This document shows positions 1 to 8,626 of a stretch of 64,000 nt of DNA, one piece after another. Location of the stretch: the NCBI GenBank assembly GCA_011947345.1, contig JAAVTG010000688.1:62001-126000 (forward strand), read 5' to 3'. This stretch comes from Phytophthora quininea (Eukaryota > Oomycota > Peronosporomycetes > Peronosporales > Peronosporaceae). How positions within the stretch are numbered: the stretch's first letter is position 1; each line of letters opens with the position of its first letter. The notes below the pieces were generated by a model. It searched no databases and was not told where the DNA came from. It saw nothing but the letters and a program-made list of their open reading frames with translations. A program made the translations under genes and the position numbers.

Positions 1-1036
1 GATCCATCACCAGGGTGTAGATAGCGAACGAGACCGCGGACACGAAGAGCGGCGACGCCCACATCACAAAAATGGAGCCACACATTGCGTACACAAAGCG
101 CGCAAGCGCCTCCATCTCTAGGGAACGCAACGAGAGCAGCTTCCCCTCGAATTTGTCTTCCCACGCATTGAATTTTACGATCTGGATGGCGCCAAACACT
201 TCCTTGACGAGTTTCATTCGCTCGTCCTTGCGCTTCATCAGCTCCCGGTACGACAGACTCGTCTTCTTGGTGAAGAAATAAGCTACTAGCATTGATAGTG
301 CAATCACCACGAGCCCTGCGAAAGCTGCGAGATCCAGCACGTCATACAGCATGTAGACGACGACGCTGATCTGGATGGGCAAGATCCAGACGGTGTTGAT
401 TTCGTTGGCGCACTGAATGACACGCTGCACGTCCGCGGTGTAAATGTTCGCAATATCGACACCCTTATCATCATTGCGACTCAGGACACTACAGCGCATA
501 GTCTTTTCAAACAACAACGCCTTCAGCGACACGGCCATGCGGAACACCGTCAATTGCATTTGAAAATCTGCATGTGGGGCAACCAGCGCATTTGCAAGAC
601 GCGAAGCAAAGAATGCAGCCAGCCACACACCTAGGCTCTGCATATCGATGTCAGAAGCAGCGAAGGCGTCGATCACATGGTGCAGCACGACGGGGGCGAA
701 CAAGTTGCATCCAGTTGAGAAAGCGGCCGCGACGCCACAAAGCAGGAACTTCGAGCCGTACGCGTGCACCGCCGCGCGGACGATGGATTGGCCATGGCGA
801 TCGTAATGGCGCTTGAAATTTGCGAATGCGGTCTGGGTCTGGTTTTCTTCGTCCAGCTCCAGCAGGTCGTCTTGGTCCAGCTGCCGTTGATTGCCAAGCT
901 TCATCATGTCGTCTGCGTACGAGAGAAACACTCGCGAGCAGAACGACGCCGCTTGACGTTGCGTCTTTCGCGGCGTCTGCGAGAGCTTGTGGAACGTAGC
1001 ATACTCCTGTGCGGACGGCGCATTCTGCAGCAACAT
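1..1036 (-). CDS. ABCC-type (MRP) ABC transporter, N-terminal part, cut by window edge
   Basis: Reading the minus strand from the ATG at 1036 (an in-frame TGA lies just upstream) gives an open frame of about 345 residues to the left edge. After a charged cytosolic N-terminus (about 90 residues) comes an ABC type-1 transmembrane domain: an amphipathic stretch ending in VRAAVHAYGSKF, then hydrophobic helices. Two ABCC-family landmarks follow: the LLFEKTMR...GVDIANIYTADVQRV region and the ELMKRKDERMKLVKEVF...KFNAWE intracellular helix. These proteins export conjugated or amphipathic compounds using ATP. No Walker motifs are present because the nucleotide-binding domains lie beyond the edge. There is no TMD0, so a short ABCC type is likely. 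Substrate cannot be told. Confidence 0.85.
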   Translation of the reverse strand, partial: MLLQNAPSAQEYATFHKLSQTPRKTQRQAASFCSRVFLSYADDMMKLGNQRQLDQDDLLELDEENQTQTAFANFKRHYDRHGQSIVRAAVHAYGSKFLLCGVAAAFSTGCNLFAPVVLHHVIDAFAASDIDMQSLGVWLAAFFASRLANALVAPHADFQMQLTVFRMAVSLKALLFEKTMRCSVLSRNDDKGVDIANIYTADVQRVIQCANEINTVWILPIQISVVVYMLYDVLDLAAFAGLVVIALSMLVAYFFTKKTSLSYRELMKRKDERMKLVKEVFGAIQIVKFNAWEDKFEGKLLSLRSLEMEALARFVYAMCGSIFVMWASPLFVSAVSFAIYTLVMD

Positions 1037-1848
1037 TCTTGGTGCAGAGTCTCAGCTGGGGCAAATGAAAAGTGGCTGCCAGGTTCATAACGCTGAGAAC
1101 ACACACATCAAGATGGCACATCATGCCACGAACAGTACCGCTGGAGTGACCTGTGCGTCGATGATTGGTCCCTCGGGAGTTGCGGCCACCTTGCTTCGCT
1201 GTCCAAGCACGTTGTCCGTCACATGTTAGAGGCTCTGCTGGAGCTGGACCCGAAGTTTACTCCTTCCAGCCCCACCGTGGCTACTGACTGCACTAACAAC
1301 ACCGGCGCCGGGCTCGGCATTCCATCTCTCAGATCGCCATTTGCTCGCCCAAGCTCCAAGCTCCAACGCAATGCACGACGTGTGCATCCGGCGACGAAGA
1401 CCGCCGGAGGGCATGCTGCCAGGTCCCCTCGGGCCCGTGCTGAGGCGGGACCTTTTGTGTCGAAGCCCCGTGGCTTCCCCAGTGTTGTATCCAGCTCTGC
1501 GATCAAGTGACCCTTCTCAACTTCCAAGACAAGGTGAAAAGCGTTTACGCGACGAAGTAGAAACAGTTAAACCTTGGTACAGTCGTCATGACGAAGGCTT
1601 TTCCTCCGGCGTGGCGCCTTGAAAACCCACAAGTGTCCTGTGTGCGCCTGCGAATGGCATCAGGATAGCCCGGTGGTCTCGGGCATTAACCTGCTGATGC
1701 TGTAGGAAGGGAGTAGCTACTAGCACGTCCCGGAGCGGGGTTAACAACCCCGCATCTTCAACCGCGATTGCCATGAAGACTTGATGACGTTGCAGCGCAC
1801 TCGCTCGTCTAGCAAACCATTTCGGCTTTTGCAGTCTTCGTCGCCAAG
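1037..1848. other. Intergenic region between ABC transporter and ADH1
   Basis: About 0.8 kb between two diverging starts. Several open frames of 60-100 codons cross it on both strands, but they overlap each other, are arginine- and serine-rich as expected of GC-rich shadow frames, and show no domain. It should hold the promoters of the transporter and of ADH1. I see no repeat or RNA gene in it. Confidence 0.5.
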
Positions 1849-2931
1849 ATGTCTGTCCCCAGGAACCGCACGGTCAACGCCTACGCTGCTTTCGACTCCT
1901 CTGGCAAATGCAAGCCCTGGCAGTACGAGACGCGACCGCTGGGAGCTGAAGACATCGAAATCAAGATCTCGCACTGCGGCATTTGCGGATCGGACGTCCA
2001 CACCCTCGACAGCGGCTGGGGTCCGGCCAAATACCCCGTGGTCACCGGCCACGAGATCGTCGGGGAGATTACTGCTGCTGGCGAAGATGTGCAGCATCTT
2101 GTCGTTGGGGATCGCGTTGGGGTGGGAGCCATGGTCTGGGCCTGTCTCAACAAAGACCCAAGCTCGCCGTGCGAGTGCGCGGATGGCTTTGACCCTTACT
2201 GCCGAGACGTCGTGATGACCTACAACTCCAAGCACAAGGACGGAAGCAAGACCTACGGCGGGTATGCCGACTTCGTTCGGGTGTCAAGCAACTACGCATT
2301 CAAAATCCCCGAGAACATCCCGTCCGACGCCGCGGCTCCGCTACTGTGCGCAGGTGTGACGGTCTACGCACCACTAAAGCGCGAGGGCGTGAAGCCGGGC
2401 GACCGCGTGGGGGTTATCGGTATTGGGGGCTTGGGCCACCTCGCCATTCAGTTTATTCGCGCGCTAGGCGGAGTTCCAGTCGCGTTTTCTCGCTCCGCCG
2501 ACAAGGAGGAGGAAGTGCGTGCTCTCGGTGCACAGGACTTTTTCAACCTTAGCGACCCGAAAGACGAAAAGCGCGCCATTCGATCCGTCAAGATGGTTCT
2601 GCTTACGGCCGACGCCGATAGCATGCCCTACAACACGTATTTGCGTTTGCTTCGACCGCGAGGAACCCTTATCATGGTGGGCCTGCCCAACGACGACCTC
2701 ATTTGCAAGCCGGGCAATTTCGTGCGAGACGGTAAACGCCTTGTTGGGAGCAAGATTGGTAGCAAGGAAGAGGTCAAGGAGATGTTGGAGCTGGCGGCAA
2801 AGGAGAATGTCCGACCGATCATCCAAAAGCTACCGATGGAGAGGGTCAACGACGGGCTTGCAATGGTTCGCTCGGGAAATGTTCGCTACCGAGTCGTCCT
2901 CGAAAACCCTGGATCACACTCCAACCTGTAA
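1849..2931 (+). CDS. Zinc-dependent alcohol dehydrogenase, cinnamyl-alcohol type (ADH1)
   Basis: Complete 360-residue member of the medium-chain dehydrogenase family, CAD/YahK-like branch, predicted to interconvert aldehydes and alcohols with NADP(H). Catalytic zinc ligands are visible as C43 (HCGICGSDVH), H68-E69 (GHE) and C167. The Rossmann glycine motif GIGGLGHLAIQF starts at G191, and the following AFSRSADKEEE strand-turn fits an NADP binder. The structural-zinc loop has four cysteines (C99, C108, C110, C118), but the second and third are separated by one residue, whereas the paralogs here have two. It is the only one of the four ADH genes in the window with an unbroken frame. A cytosolic location is inferred because no signal peptide is present. 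Confidence 0.9.
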   Translation: MSVPRNRTVNAYAAFDSSGKCKPWQYETRPLGAEDIEIKISHCGICGSDVHTLDSGWGPAKYPVVTGHEIVGEITAAGEDVQHLVVGDRVGVGAMVWACLNKDPSSPCECADGFDPYCRDVVMTYNSKHKDGSKTYGGYADFVRVSSNYAFKIPENIPSDAAAPLLCAGVTVYAPLKREGVKPGDRVGVIGIGGLGHLAIQFIRALGGVPVAFSRSADKEEEVRALGAQDFFNLSDPKDEKRAIRSVKMVLLTADADSMPYNTYLRLLRPRGTLIMVGLPNDDLICKPGNFVRDGKRLVGSKIGSKEEVKEMLELAAKENVRPIIQKLPMERVNDGLAMVRSGNVRYRVVLENPGSHSNL

Positions 2932-3024
2932 ACACCCCTCGTGTGGATTAAAAGTCGAGCAGTGTTGTTGAATTCCACCGTGTCTGCTAGCGTATCCTAC
3001 GGCCACAATACTACCGGCAGCAAA

Positions 3025-4084
3025 CTAATTCTCTAGTACCACCCGGTAGCGCACGCGGCCATCGCGCACCATGTCGAGACCTTCGTTCACTTTCTCCATT
3101 GGCAGCTTCTGGATGATCGGACGGATGTTGGCCTTGGCTGCCAGGTCCAGCATGTCCTTGATGTCGGCGATACTACCGATTGCACTACCGCGCACGCGAA
3201 TAGCACGCGGCACCAGGAACCACGGGGTGATCTTGACTTTGTCGTTTGGCATCCCCACCATGATGAACGTGCCGCGTTTGCGTACGAGGCTCAAGTACAG
3301 ATCGTACGGCAGGTTGTTCGCGTCGGCAGTCAGCAGTAAAAAGTCGACACTGCCCGCAGCCTTCTTCTGGTGCTCGGGGTTGCTGAGGTCGTAGAACTCC
3401 TCGGCACCCAGTGATCGGATCTCCTGCTCCTTTTTGGCGGACCGGGAGAACGCGACGGGGATGGCGCCCAATGCCTTGATGAACTGGATGGCGATGTGAC
3501 CCAGGCCGCCGATACCGATCACACCAACACGGTCTCCAGCCTTCACACCTTCTTGCTTCAGTGGAGTGTACACCGTAGCGCCGGCACACATGAGCGGAGC
3601 CGCAGCATCCGACGGGATTGCATCCGGGATCTTGAAGGCGTAGTTGCTGTCCACGCGGATGTAGTCGGCGTAGCCGCCGAGACTTGGCACCGTCCTTGTA
3701 GGTGCTGCTGTATGTCCAGACACCTTGGTCGCATACGGCGTCTTCACCGTCGGCGCAGTCGGGGCACTTGTCGTTCGGGTTGCGGTTCAGGCAAGCCCAC
3801 ACCTGCGCACCGACGCCAACGCGGTCGCCAACAGCCAGATTCTTCACACTAGGACCAGCCAGTGTCACCTCGCCGACGATTTCGTGCCCGGCGACGCACG
3901 GATACGGAGCTGGGCCCCAGCCGCCGTCGATGGTATGGAGGTCGGTGCCGCAGATACCGCAGTGCGAAATCTTGATCTCAACGTCTTCGTCGCCCAGAGG
4001 ACGCGACTGGAATTCCCAGGGCTTGCAGAAACCAGTCTTGTCAAAGGCAGCGTAGGCGTGCACGGTTCTTGGAGTAGTCGACAT
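3025..4084 (-). CDS. Zinc-dependent alcohol dehydrogenase (ADH2), frame broken once
   Basis: Second CAD-type alcohol dehydrogenase, about 353 residues, starting at the ATG at 4084 (MSTTPRTVHAYAAFDKTG). It shows HCGICGTDLH, GHEIVGE, the four-cysteine structural-zinc loop (C-x8-C-x2-C-x7-C), GIGGLGHIAIQF and the RYRVVLEN C-terminus shared with ADH3 and ADH4. The frame breaks at about 3682, just before GGYADYIRV; comparison with ADH1 suggests two bases are missing there. The second half is nearly identical in DNA to ADH4, which lies in the opposite orientation, suggesting recent duplication or gene conversion. It is transcribed divergently from ADH3. Whether the break is real or a sequence error cannot be decided here; I favour error because both halves are intact. 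Confidence 0.85.
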
Positions 4085-4189
4085 GATGGCGCTTGTTACT
4101 TGGATGAACGAAAATTCAGAACTGGACTTCGAGCATGGCATGAGGCAAAGCCGTTTACGGGGACTCGTGTTTACTTGGCCAACTACTAA

Positions 4190-4222
4190 CTGTGAACTGC
4201 ACACCCACTCACGCTTATGCTG
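4190..4222 (+). repeat. Direct repeat copy A in ADH2/ADH3 intergenic region
   Basis: Contains GAACTGCACAC followed by TCACGCTTATGCTG. It matches copy B at 4408-4439 with only a few substitutions and a small gap. It lies about 105 bp upstream of the ADH2 start. Confidence 0.6.
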
Positions 4223-4407
4223 TTTTGTCCGGCCATACTTTTCTGCACAAATTCTACCATCGGATTTACTATCTCCAGTACTACTGGGCGTTGTCGTGGG
4301 CGTTCGCGATCGAATGGACTTTGGTGTGGCATTCTTTCTTACTCAGGGTCGAGATAGCTTCTTCACATCGAGCTTGGGTCTCTCGTGGAGTCGCTGGGAC
4401 AACTGAC

Positions 4408-4439
4408 AGCTGAACTACACACAATCACGCTTACGCTGC
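4408..4439 (+). repeat. Direct repeat copy B in ADH2/ADH3 intergenic region
   Basis: Contains GAACTACACAC followed by TCACGCTTACGCTG. Same orientation as copy A, about 120 bp upstream of the ADH3 start. Confidence 0.6.
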
Positions 4440-4559
4440 ACAGGGTGCTCGGATTATCATTTTTGCGTACTGCATCAACATTAGTTTTCTCCAGTTGGCG
4501 TCAAACTCTGAGTATTTCCAATCTTGCCTTCCAACAACTCAAGCATCCAAGTCTTTACG

Positions 4560-5613
4560 ATGTCAACTTCTCCCCGGACCGTGAACGCGTACGCCGCCTT
4601 CGAACCATCGGGCAAGATCGTGCCGTTCCAATACCAGTCTCGCCCGCTCGGTGCCGACGACGTCGAGATCAAGATCTCGCACTGCGGGATCTGCGGGTCG
4701 GATATCCACCACCTCGACAGCGGCTGGAAGCCGACCATGTATCCATGTGTATTCGGCCACGAGATCATTGGCGAAGTAACGGTGGTCGGCGACGACGTCA
4801 AGCACCTCGCTGTTGGCGACCGCGTTGGCGTTGGCGCTCAGGTGTGGGCCTGTCTGAACAAGGACCCCAAGAGGCCGTGTGAGGATTGTGCTGACGGTGA
4901 GAACGCGTTCTGCAACCGCTCGGTGATCACGTACGACGCAAAATACGAGGACGGCTCGATGGCCTACGGAGGCTACGCCGACTACATGCGTGTCGACAGC
5001 AATTTCACCTTCAAGATCCCCGAGAACATTCCGTCAGCTGCTGCTGCGCCATTGCTGTGTGCTGGTTACCGTGTACACGCCGCTGAAGAAGAACGTCAAG
5101 CCCGGCGACCGTGTGGGTGTGATCGGCATTGGTGGTCTGGGCCACCTCGCCATCCAGTTCATCCGAGCGCTTGGAGCCACGCCCGTCGCATTCTCTCGCT
5201 CCGCCAACAAGGAACAAGAGATTCGCGGTCTTGGAGCTGAGGAGTTCTACAACCTCAGCGACCCGGAGGATGCCGAGAAAGCCGTCAACTCTGTCAATGT
5301 GTTGCTGCTGACAGCTGACGCCACCAACATGCCCTACAACATGTACCTGACTCTGGTCAAGAAGCGTGGCACGTTCATCATGGTCGGCGTCCCCAACGAT
5401 GAACTGAAGGTCAAGCCCATGTTTATCGTGGCCAAGGGCATCAAATGGGTGGGCAGTCTCATCGGCAGCATCCAAGACATCAAGGACATGCTGGAGCTGG
5501 CTTCCAAGAAGAACGTGCGCGCCATTGTGCAGCAGATGCCCATGAGCAAGGTGAACGACGGCATCGCGATGATGCGTGAGGTCGCGCGCTACCGCGTTGT
5601 TCTGGAGAACTAG
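4560..5613 (+). CDS. Zinc-dependent alcohol dehydrogenase (ADH3), frame broken once
   Basis: Third CAD-type dehydrogenase, about 351 residues, start at the ATG at 4560 (MSTSPRTVNAYAAFEPSGK). Catalytic zinc motifs HCGICGSDIH and GHEIIGE, the four-cysteine loop ACLNKDPKRPCEDC, the Rossmann motif GIGGLGHLAIQF and the ARYRVVLEN terminus are all present. The frame breaks near 5064, at the conserved LLCAG-TVYTPLK segment, where two bases appear to be missing. Two further codon-sized losses are seen relative to the paralogs: one residue in the loop before VKPGDRVG, and one near the C-terminus (MREVARYRV). Divergent partner of ADH2. Function as for ADH1; substrate unknown. Confidence 0.85.
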
Positions 5614-6075
5614 GCATGTAGCAAGTGCCCCCAGCAATTTGTAGGAGAACGTTCAGCTTTTCAACCGCAATACACAATTTGCTGCCCCGATCCCCGAGCT
5701 ACTTTCTTTTTCCGTCCTTGACGCTGCTAGGATAGACTAAGTGTTGAGCAGTTGGGCTAGGAAAGAACGGCTGCGCTGCGTTCGAAGGAAGCTACTTTGT
5801 ACGCACCAGTGGGGAGAAACTATAATCCACCGAGCGTGATTTCGTGCAGCGTGAGTGACCTTGAGAAGCCACGCCGAATTCCAGTTGATTATGCTGTGGT
5901 GAAACTGGATAATCTTTTGATTGTACAGAGGCGTTGATTGTGTGCTCTCCTTGCGACAACGGCTATTGAACCAGGTGCGCTGGTTGCGTGGACATCGCGT
6001 CCATGGCATGATGCTTTCCAACATAGTGCGTAATAATCGGCCCAAATCGCTGCTTCTGAGAGCGCAGCAAGTCTA

Positions 6076-6088
6076 GCTCATTCGCAAA
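6076..6088 (+). promoter_or_regulatory. Initiator-like element upstream of ADH4
   Basis: GCTCATTCGCAAA lies about 41-53 bp before the ADH4 ATG. It resembles the published oomycete initiator (GCTCATTYYNCA followed by a T-rich stretch), though the T-rich part is weak. No transcription data are available. The rest of the ADH3-ADH4 gap (5614-6075) shows no supported gene. Confidence 0.35.
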
Positions 6089-6128
6089 CGCGCACTCGAC
6101 CAAGCACATCGGCCCAAAACCAGCAACC

Positions 6129-7183
6129 ATGTCGACAAAGACCTTCAACGGCTATGCCGCATTCGACAAGACCGGCGAGTGCAAGCCCTGGCAGTTCCAG
6201 CCACGTCCACTCGGCCCCGAGGACGTCGAGATCAAGGTCACGCACTGCGGCATCTGCGGCTCGGACGTGCACACTCTCGACAGCGGATGGGGACCCACGC
6301 CGTACCCGTGCGTCGCCGGGCACGAGATTATCGGAGAGGTGGTAGCCGCAGGCCCCGATGTCAAGAACTTGGCCGTAGGCGACCGCGTAGGCGTCGGGGC
6401 GATGGCCTGGGCGTGCCTCAATCGCGACCCGAACGACAAGTGCCGCGACTGCGCCGACGGCGAGGACGCCGTATGCGACCAGGGCGTCTTCACCATCAAC
6501 GCCGCCTACAAGGATGGTTCTCGCCAGCAGGGCGGCTTCGCGGACTACATCCGCGTGGACAGCAACTACGCCTTCAAGATCCCGGATGCTCTACCGTCGG
6601 ATGCTGCGGCTCCGCTCATGTGTGCCGGCGCTACGGTGTACACTCCACTGAAGCAAGAAGGTGTGAAGGCTGGAGACCGTGTTGGTGTGATCGGTATCGG
6701 CGGCCTGGGTCACATCGCCATCCAGTTCATCAAGGCGTTGGGCGCCATCCCCGTCGCGTTCTCCCGGTCCGCCAAAAGGAGCAGGAGATCCGATCACTGG
6801 GTGCCGAGGAGTTCTACGACCTCAGCAACCCCGAGCATCAGAAGAAGGCTGCGGGCAGTGTCGACTTTTTACTGCTGACTGCTGATGCGGCCGACATGCC
6901 GTACGACCTGTACCTGGGTCTGGTGCGCAAACGCGGCACATTCATCATGGTGGGGCTACCTCCTGACCAGGTGAAGATCACCCCGTGGTTCCTGGTGCCC
7001 CGCGCCGTTCGCGTGCGTGGCAGTGCTATTGGCAGCATCGCCGACATCAAGGACATGCTCGAGGTCGCCGCGGAAAAGGGCGTGCGTCCGATCATCCAGA
7101 AGCTGCCAATGGAGAAGGTGAACGAAGGTCTCGACATGGTGCGCGATGGCCGCGTGCGCTACCGCGTGGTGCTCGAGAATTAG
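6129..7183 (+). CDS. Zinc-dependent alcohol dehydrogenase (ADH4), frame broken once
   Basis: Fourth CAD-type dehydrogenase, about 351 residues, MSTKTFNGYAAFDKTGE start. It has HCGICGSDVH, GHEIIGE, the structural loop ACLNRDPNDKCRDC, GIGGLGHIAIQF and GRVRYRVVLEN at the end. The frame breaks at about 6775, where the expected run of five A (lysine-lysine-glutamate in ADH2) is four A, after which the ADH2-like sequence resumes at once in another frame. The middle of the gene is almost identical in DNA to ADH2, but inverted. The single homopolymer loss points to a sequencing error more than to a dead gene. Confidence 0.85.
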
Positions 7184-7334
7184 GCCGCTGTTGCCGTGTT
7201 GAAAGCAGACTACACCCAGTCAATCCACTTCAACTTGCTTTTCATTTGATAGGTTTTATGCTTTACCATAGATTCTGAACGCGGCGACAGGTGGTCGCTG
7301 GCACTTTCCGACTGGAAGCCAACCACTCAAGTCG

Positions 7335-7346
7335 TTTCATTTCGTA
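7335..7346 (+). promoter_or_regulatory. Initiator-like element upstream of the RNA-binding protein gene
   Basis: TTTCATTTCGTA lies about 28-39 bp before the ATG at 7374, matching the TCATTTC core of the oomycete initiator. Support is by pattern only. Confidence 0.35.
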
Positions 7347-7373
7347 TAGTGAAGGCCAGTGATTGCCGCAGCC

Positions 7374-8100
7374 ATGGCTCCTCCCAACGTCGACAACATG
7401 TTCACGCTCAAGGTGGACAACGTGCCCTTCCAGATCGGGTATGGCGCTCTCCTTCTTCTCCTACTTCCCCGCTCTCCCTCTAACCATCCCCCTCCACAGG
7501 AGCGACGAGCTCCGCGATCTCTTCGCCAAGTACGGCGAGATCGGAGACGTCTACATCCCGCGCGCCCGCGGCTCCAATGAGTCGCGCGGCTTTGCCTTCG
7601 TGCGGTTCCTAAACAAGCGCGACGCCGAGGACGCCATCGACGGCATGGAAGGCCAGGACTTCCAAGGCCGCGACTTACGCGTGCAGTTCGCCAAGCAGCG
7701 CCGACCGGACAACCCGCGTGAGTTCTACTCGCGTAACGGCGGTGGAGACCGCTACGGTGGTGGTGGCGGTGGCGGCGGCGACCGCTACGGCGGTGGAGAC
7801 CGCTATGGAGACGACCGGCGCGGCCGCTACGACGACCGAGACCGACGCTACGATGACCGCGGAGGCCGCTACGACGACCGTCGCCGCTCGCGTTCGCGCT
7901 CGCCGGACCGTCGCGACCGTGGCAGTGGTGGTCGCAGCCGCAGCCGCTCCCGCGTCAGCGCAGCCGCTCGCCGCAGCGCCGTAGCGCGTCTCCCCACCTC
8001 GTCGCGACTAAGTACGCGGAAGGATCGAGGACAAGCTATTGACCCAGAGAGGAGGCGCGTCCCCCAGTGCAGCAAGGAAGCAGAAAGGAGAGAAACCTGA
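7374..8100 (+). CDS. RRM-type SR-like RNA-binding protein, one intron
   Basis: Start ATG at 7374 ([22 protein letters not shown]2-like LKVDNV). A 61-bp intron at 7439-7499 (GTATGG...CCACAG) joins ...FQIG to SDELRDLF. The RRM continues with [22 protein letters not shown] (RNP1 = RGFAFVRF). A glycine-rich DRYGGG stretch follows, then RYDDR repeats and an RS-rich tail, as in SR splicing factors acting on nuclear pre-mRNA. At about 7950 the RS character continues in another frame ([14 protein letters not shown]), which would stop at 8042. A one-base error there is likely, so the last 50 residues in the frame ending at 8100 are doubtful. Confidence 0.85.
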
Positions 8101-8626
8101 CCAGGAGACCAGTTTTGCTTGTTTATCCTTCGTCGGCCGATACGTTGAGCAGTGCTGCATTGTTGCTGGTATTCGAGAGTATAACACCTGAACGAACCGG
8201 AAAAAGAGACGAGAAAGAGACTTGTTGGAGACCTGGAACCAGACGAGAGTTGGCGGTAGTCGTGTGATGGTGTTCGGGGATGCATTGGTGTTGCTGTTGG
8301 TGTTGTTCGAGTGGAGGGCGAGAAAGCAGTTGTATTCTGAACAGACGTGATCGCCGAAGCTATTTTCCATTGTGGTGCTCAACCTTCAAGGACAGGCTCG
8401 CGTGAAGAAGGCGTCCAAACATGATGAAAGTGACCGCACTTTGATGGGACAGGACAAGCAACGACTTGACTTGACCTGGCGCAAAATGCCAAAAGTAAGC
8501 AACAGTGTGGGGAAACAGAGGCTTTCGATTGCTTTCTTCTCAAAATGGTTTAGATGGAAAGGGGGGATAACATTGCAGAACAAAATGTCACCTCGGAAAG
8601 AAACTGCGCTGGGCAACGGCGTCTGA
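8101..8626. other. Intergenic region between convergent genes
   Basis: About 0.5 kb between the 3' ends of the SR-like gene and the GH81 gene. No supported coding sequence; it presumably contains both 3' untranslated regions. Confidence 0.4.

Larger units (their letters stand above)
4085..4559. promoter_or_regulatory. Shared divergent promoter region of ADH2 and ADH3
   Basis: 475 bp separate the two divergent ATGs. The region holds a direct repeat of about 32 bp (4190-4222 and 4408-4439), one copy roughly 105-140 bp from each start. No coding sequence is supported. Shared regulation of the two genes is inference from the arrangement. Confidence 0.5.

Noticed and set aside
574..1527. Several open frames of 60-157 codons on both strands near the left end
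   Set aside because: They overlap the true ABCC reading frame or each other, are Arg/Ser/Ala-rich and have no domain: shadow frames of GC-rich DNA.
3025..7183. Idea that three of the four ADH genes are pseudogenes
   Set aside because: Each has a single indel in otherwise intact sequence and the same kind of indel affects unrelated housekeeping genes across the window; sequence error is the simpler reading.
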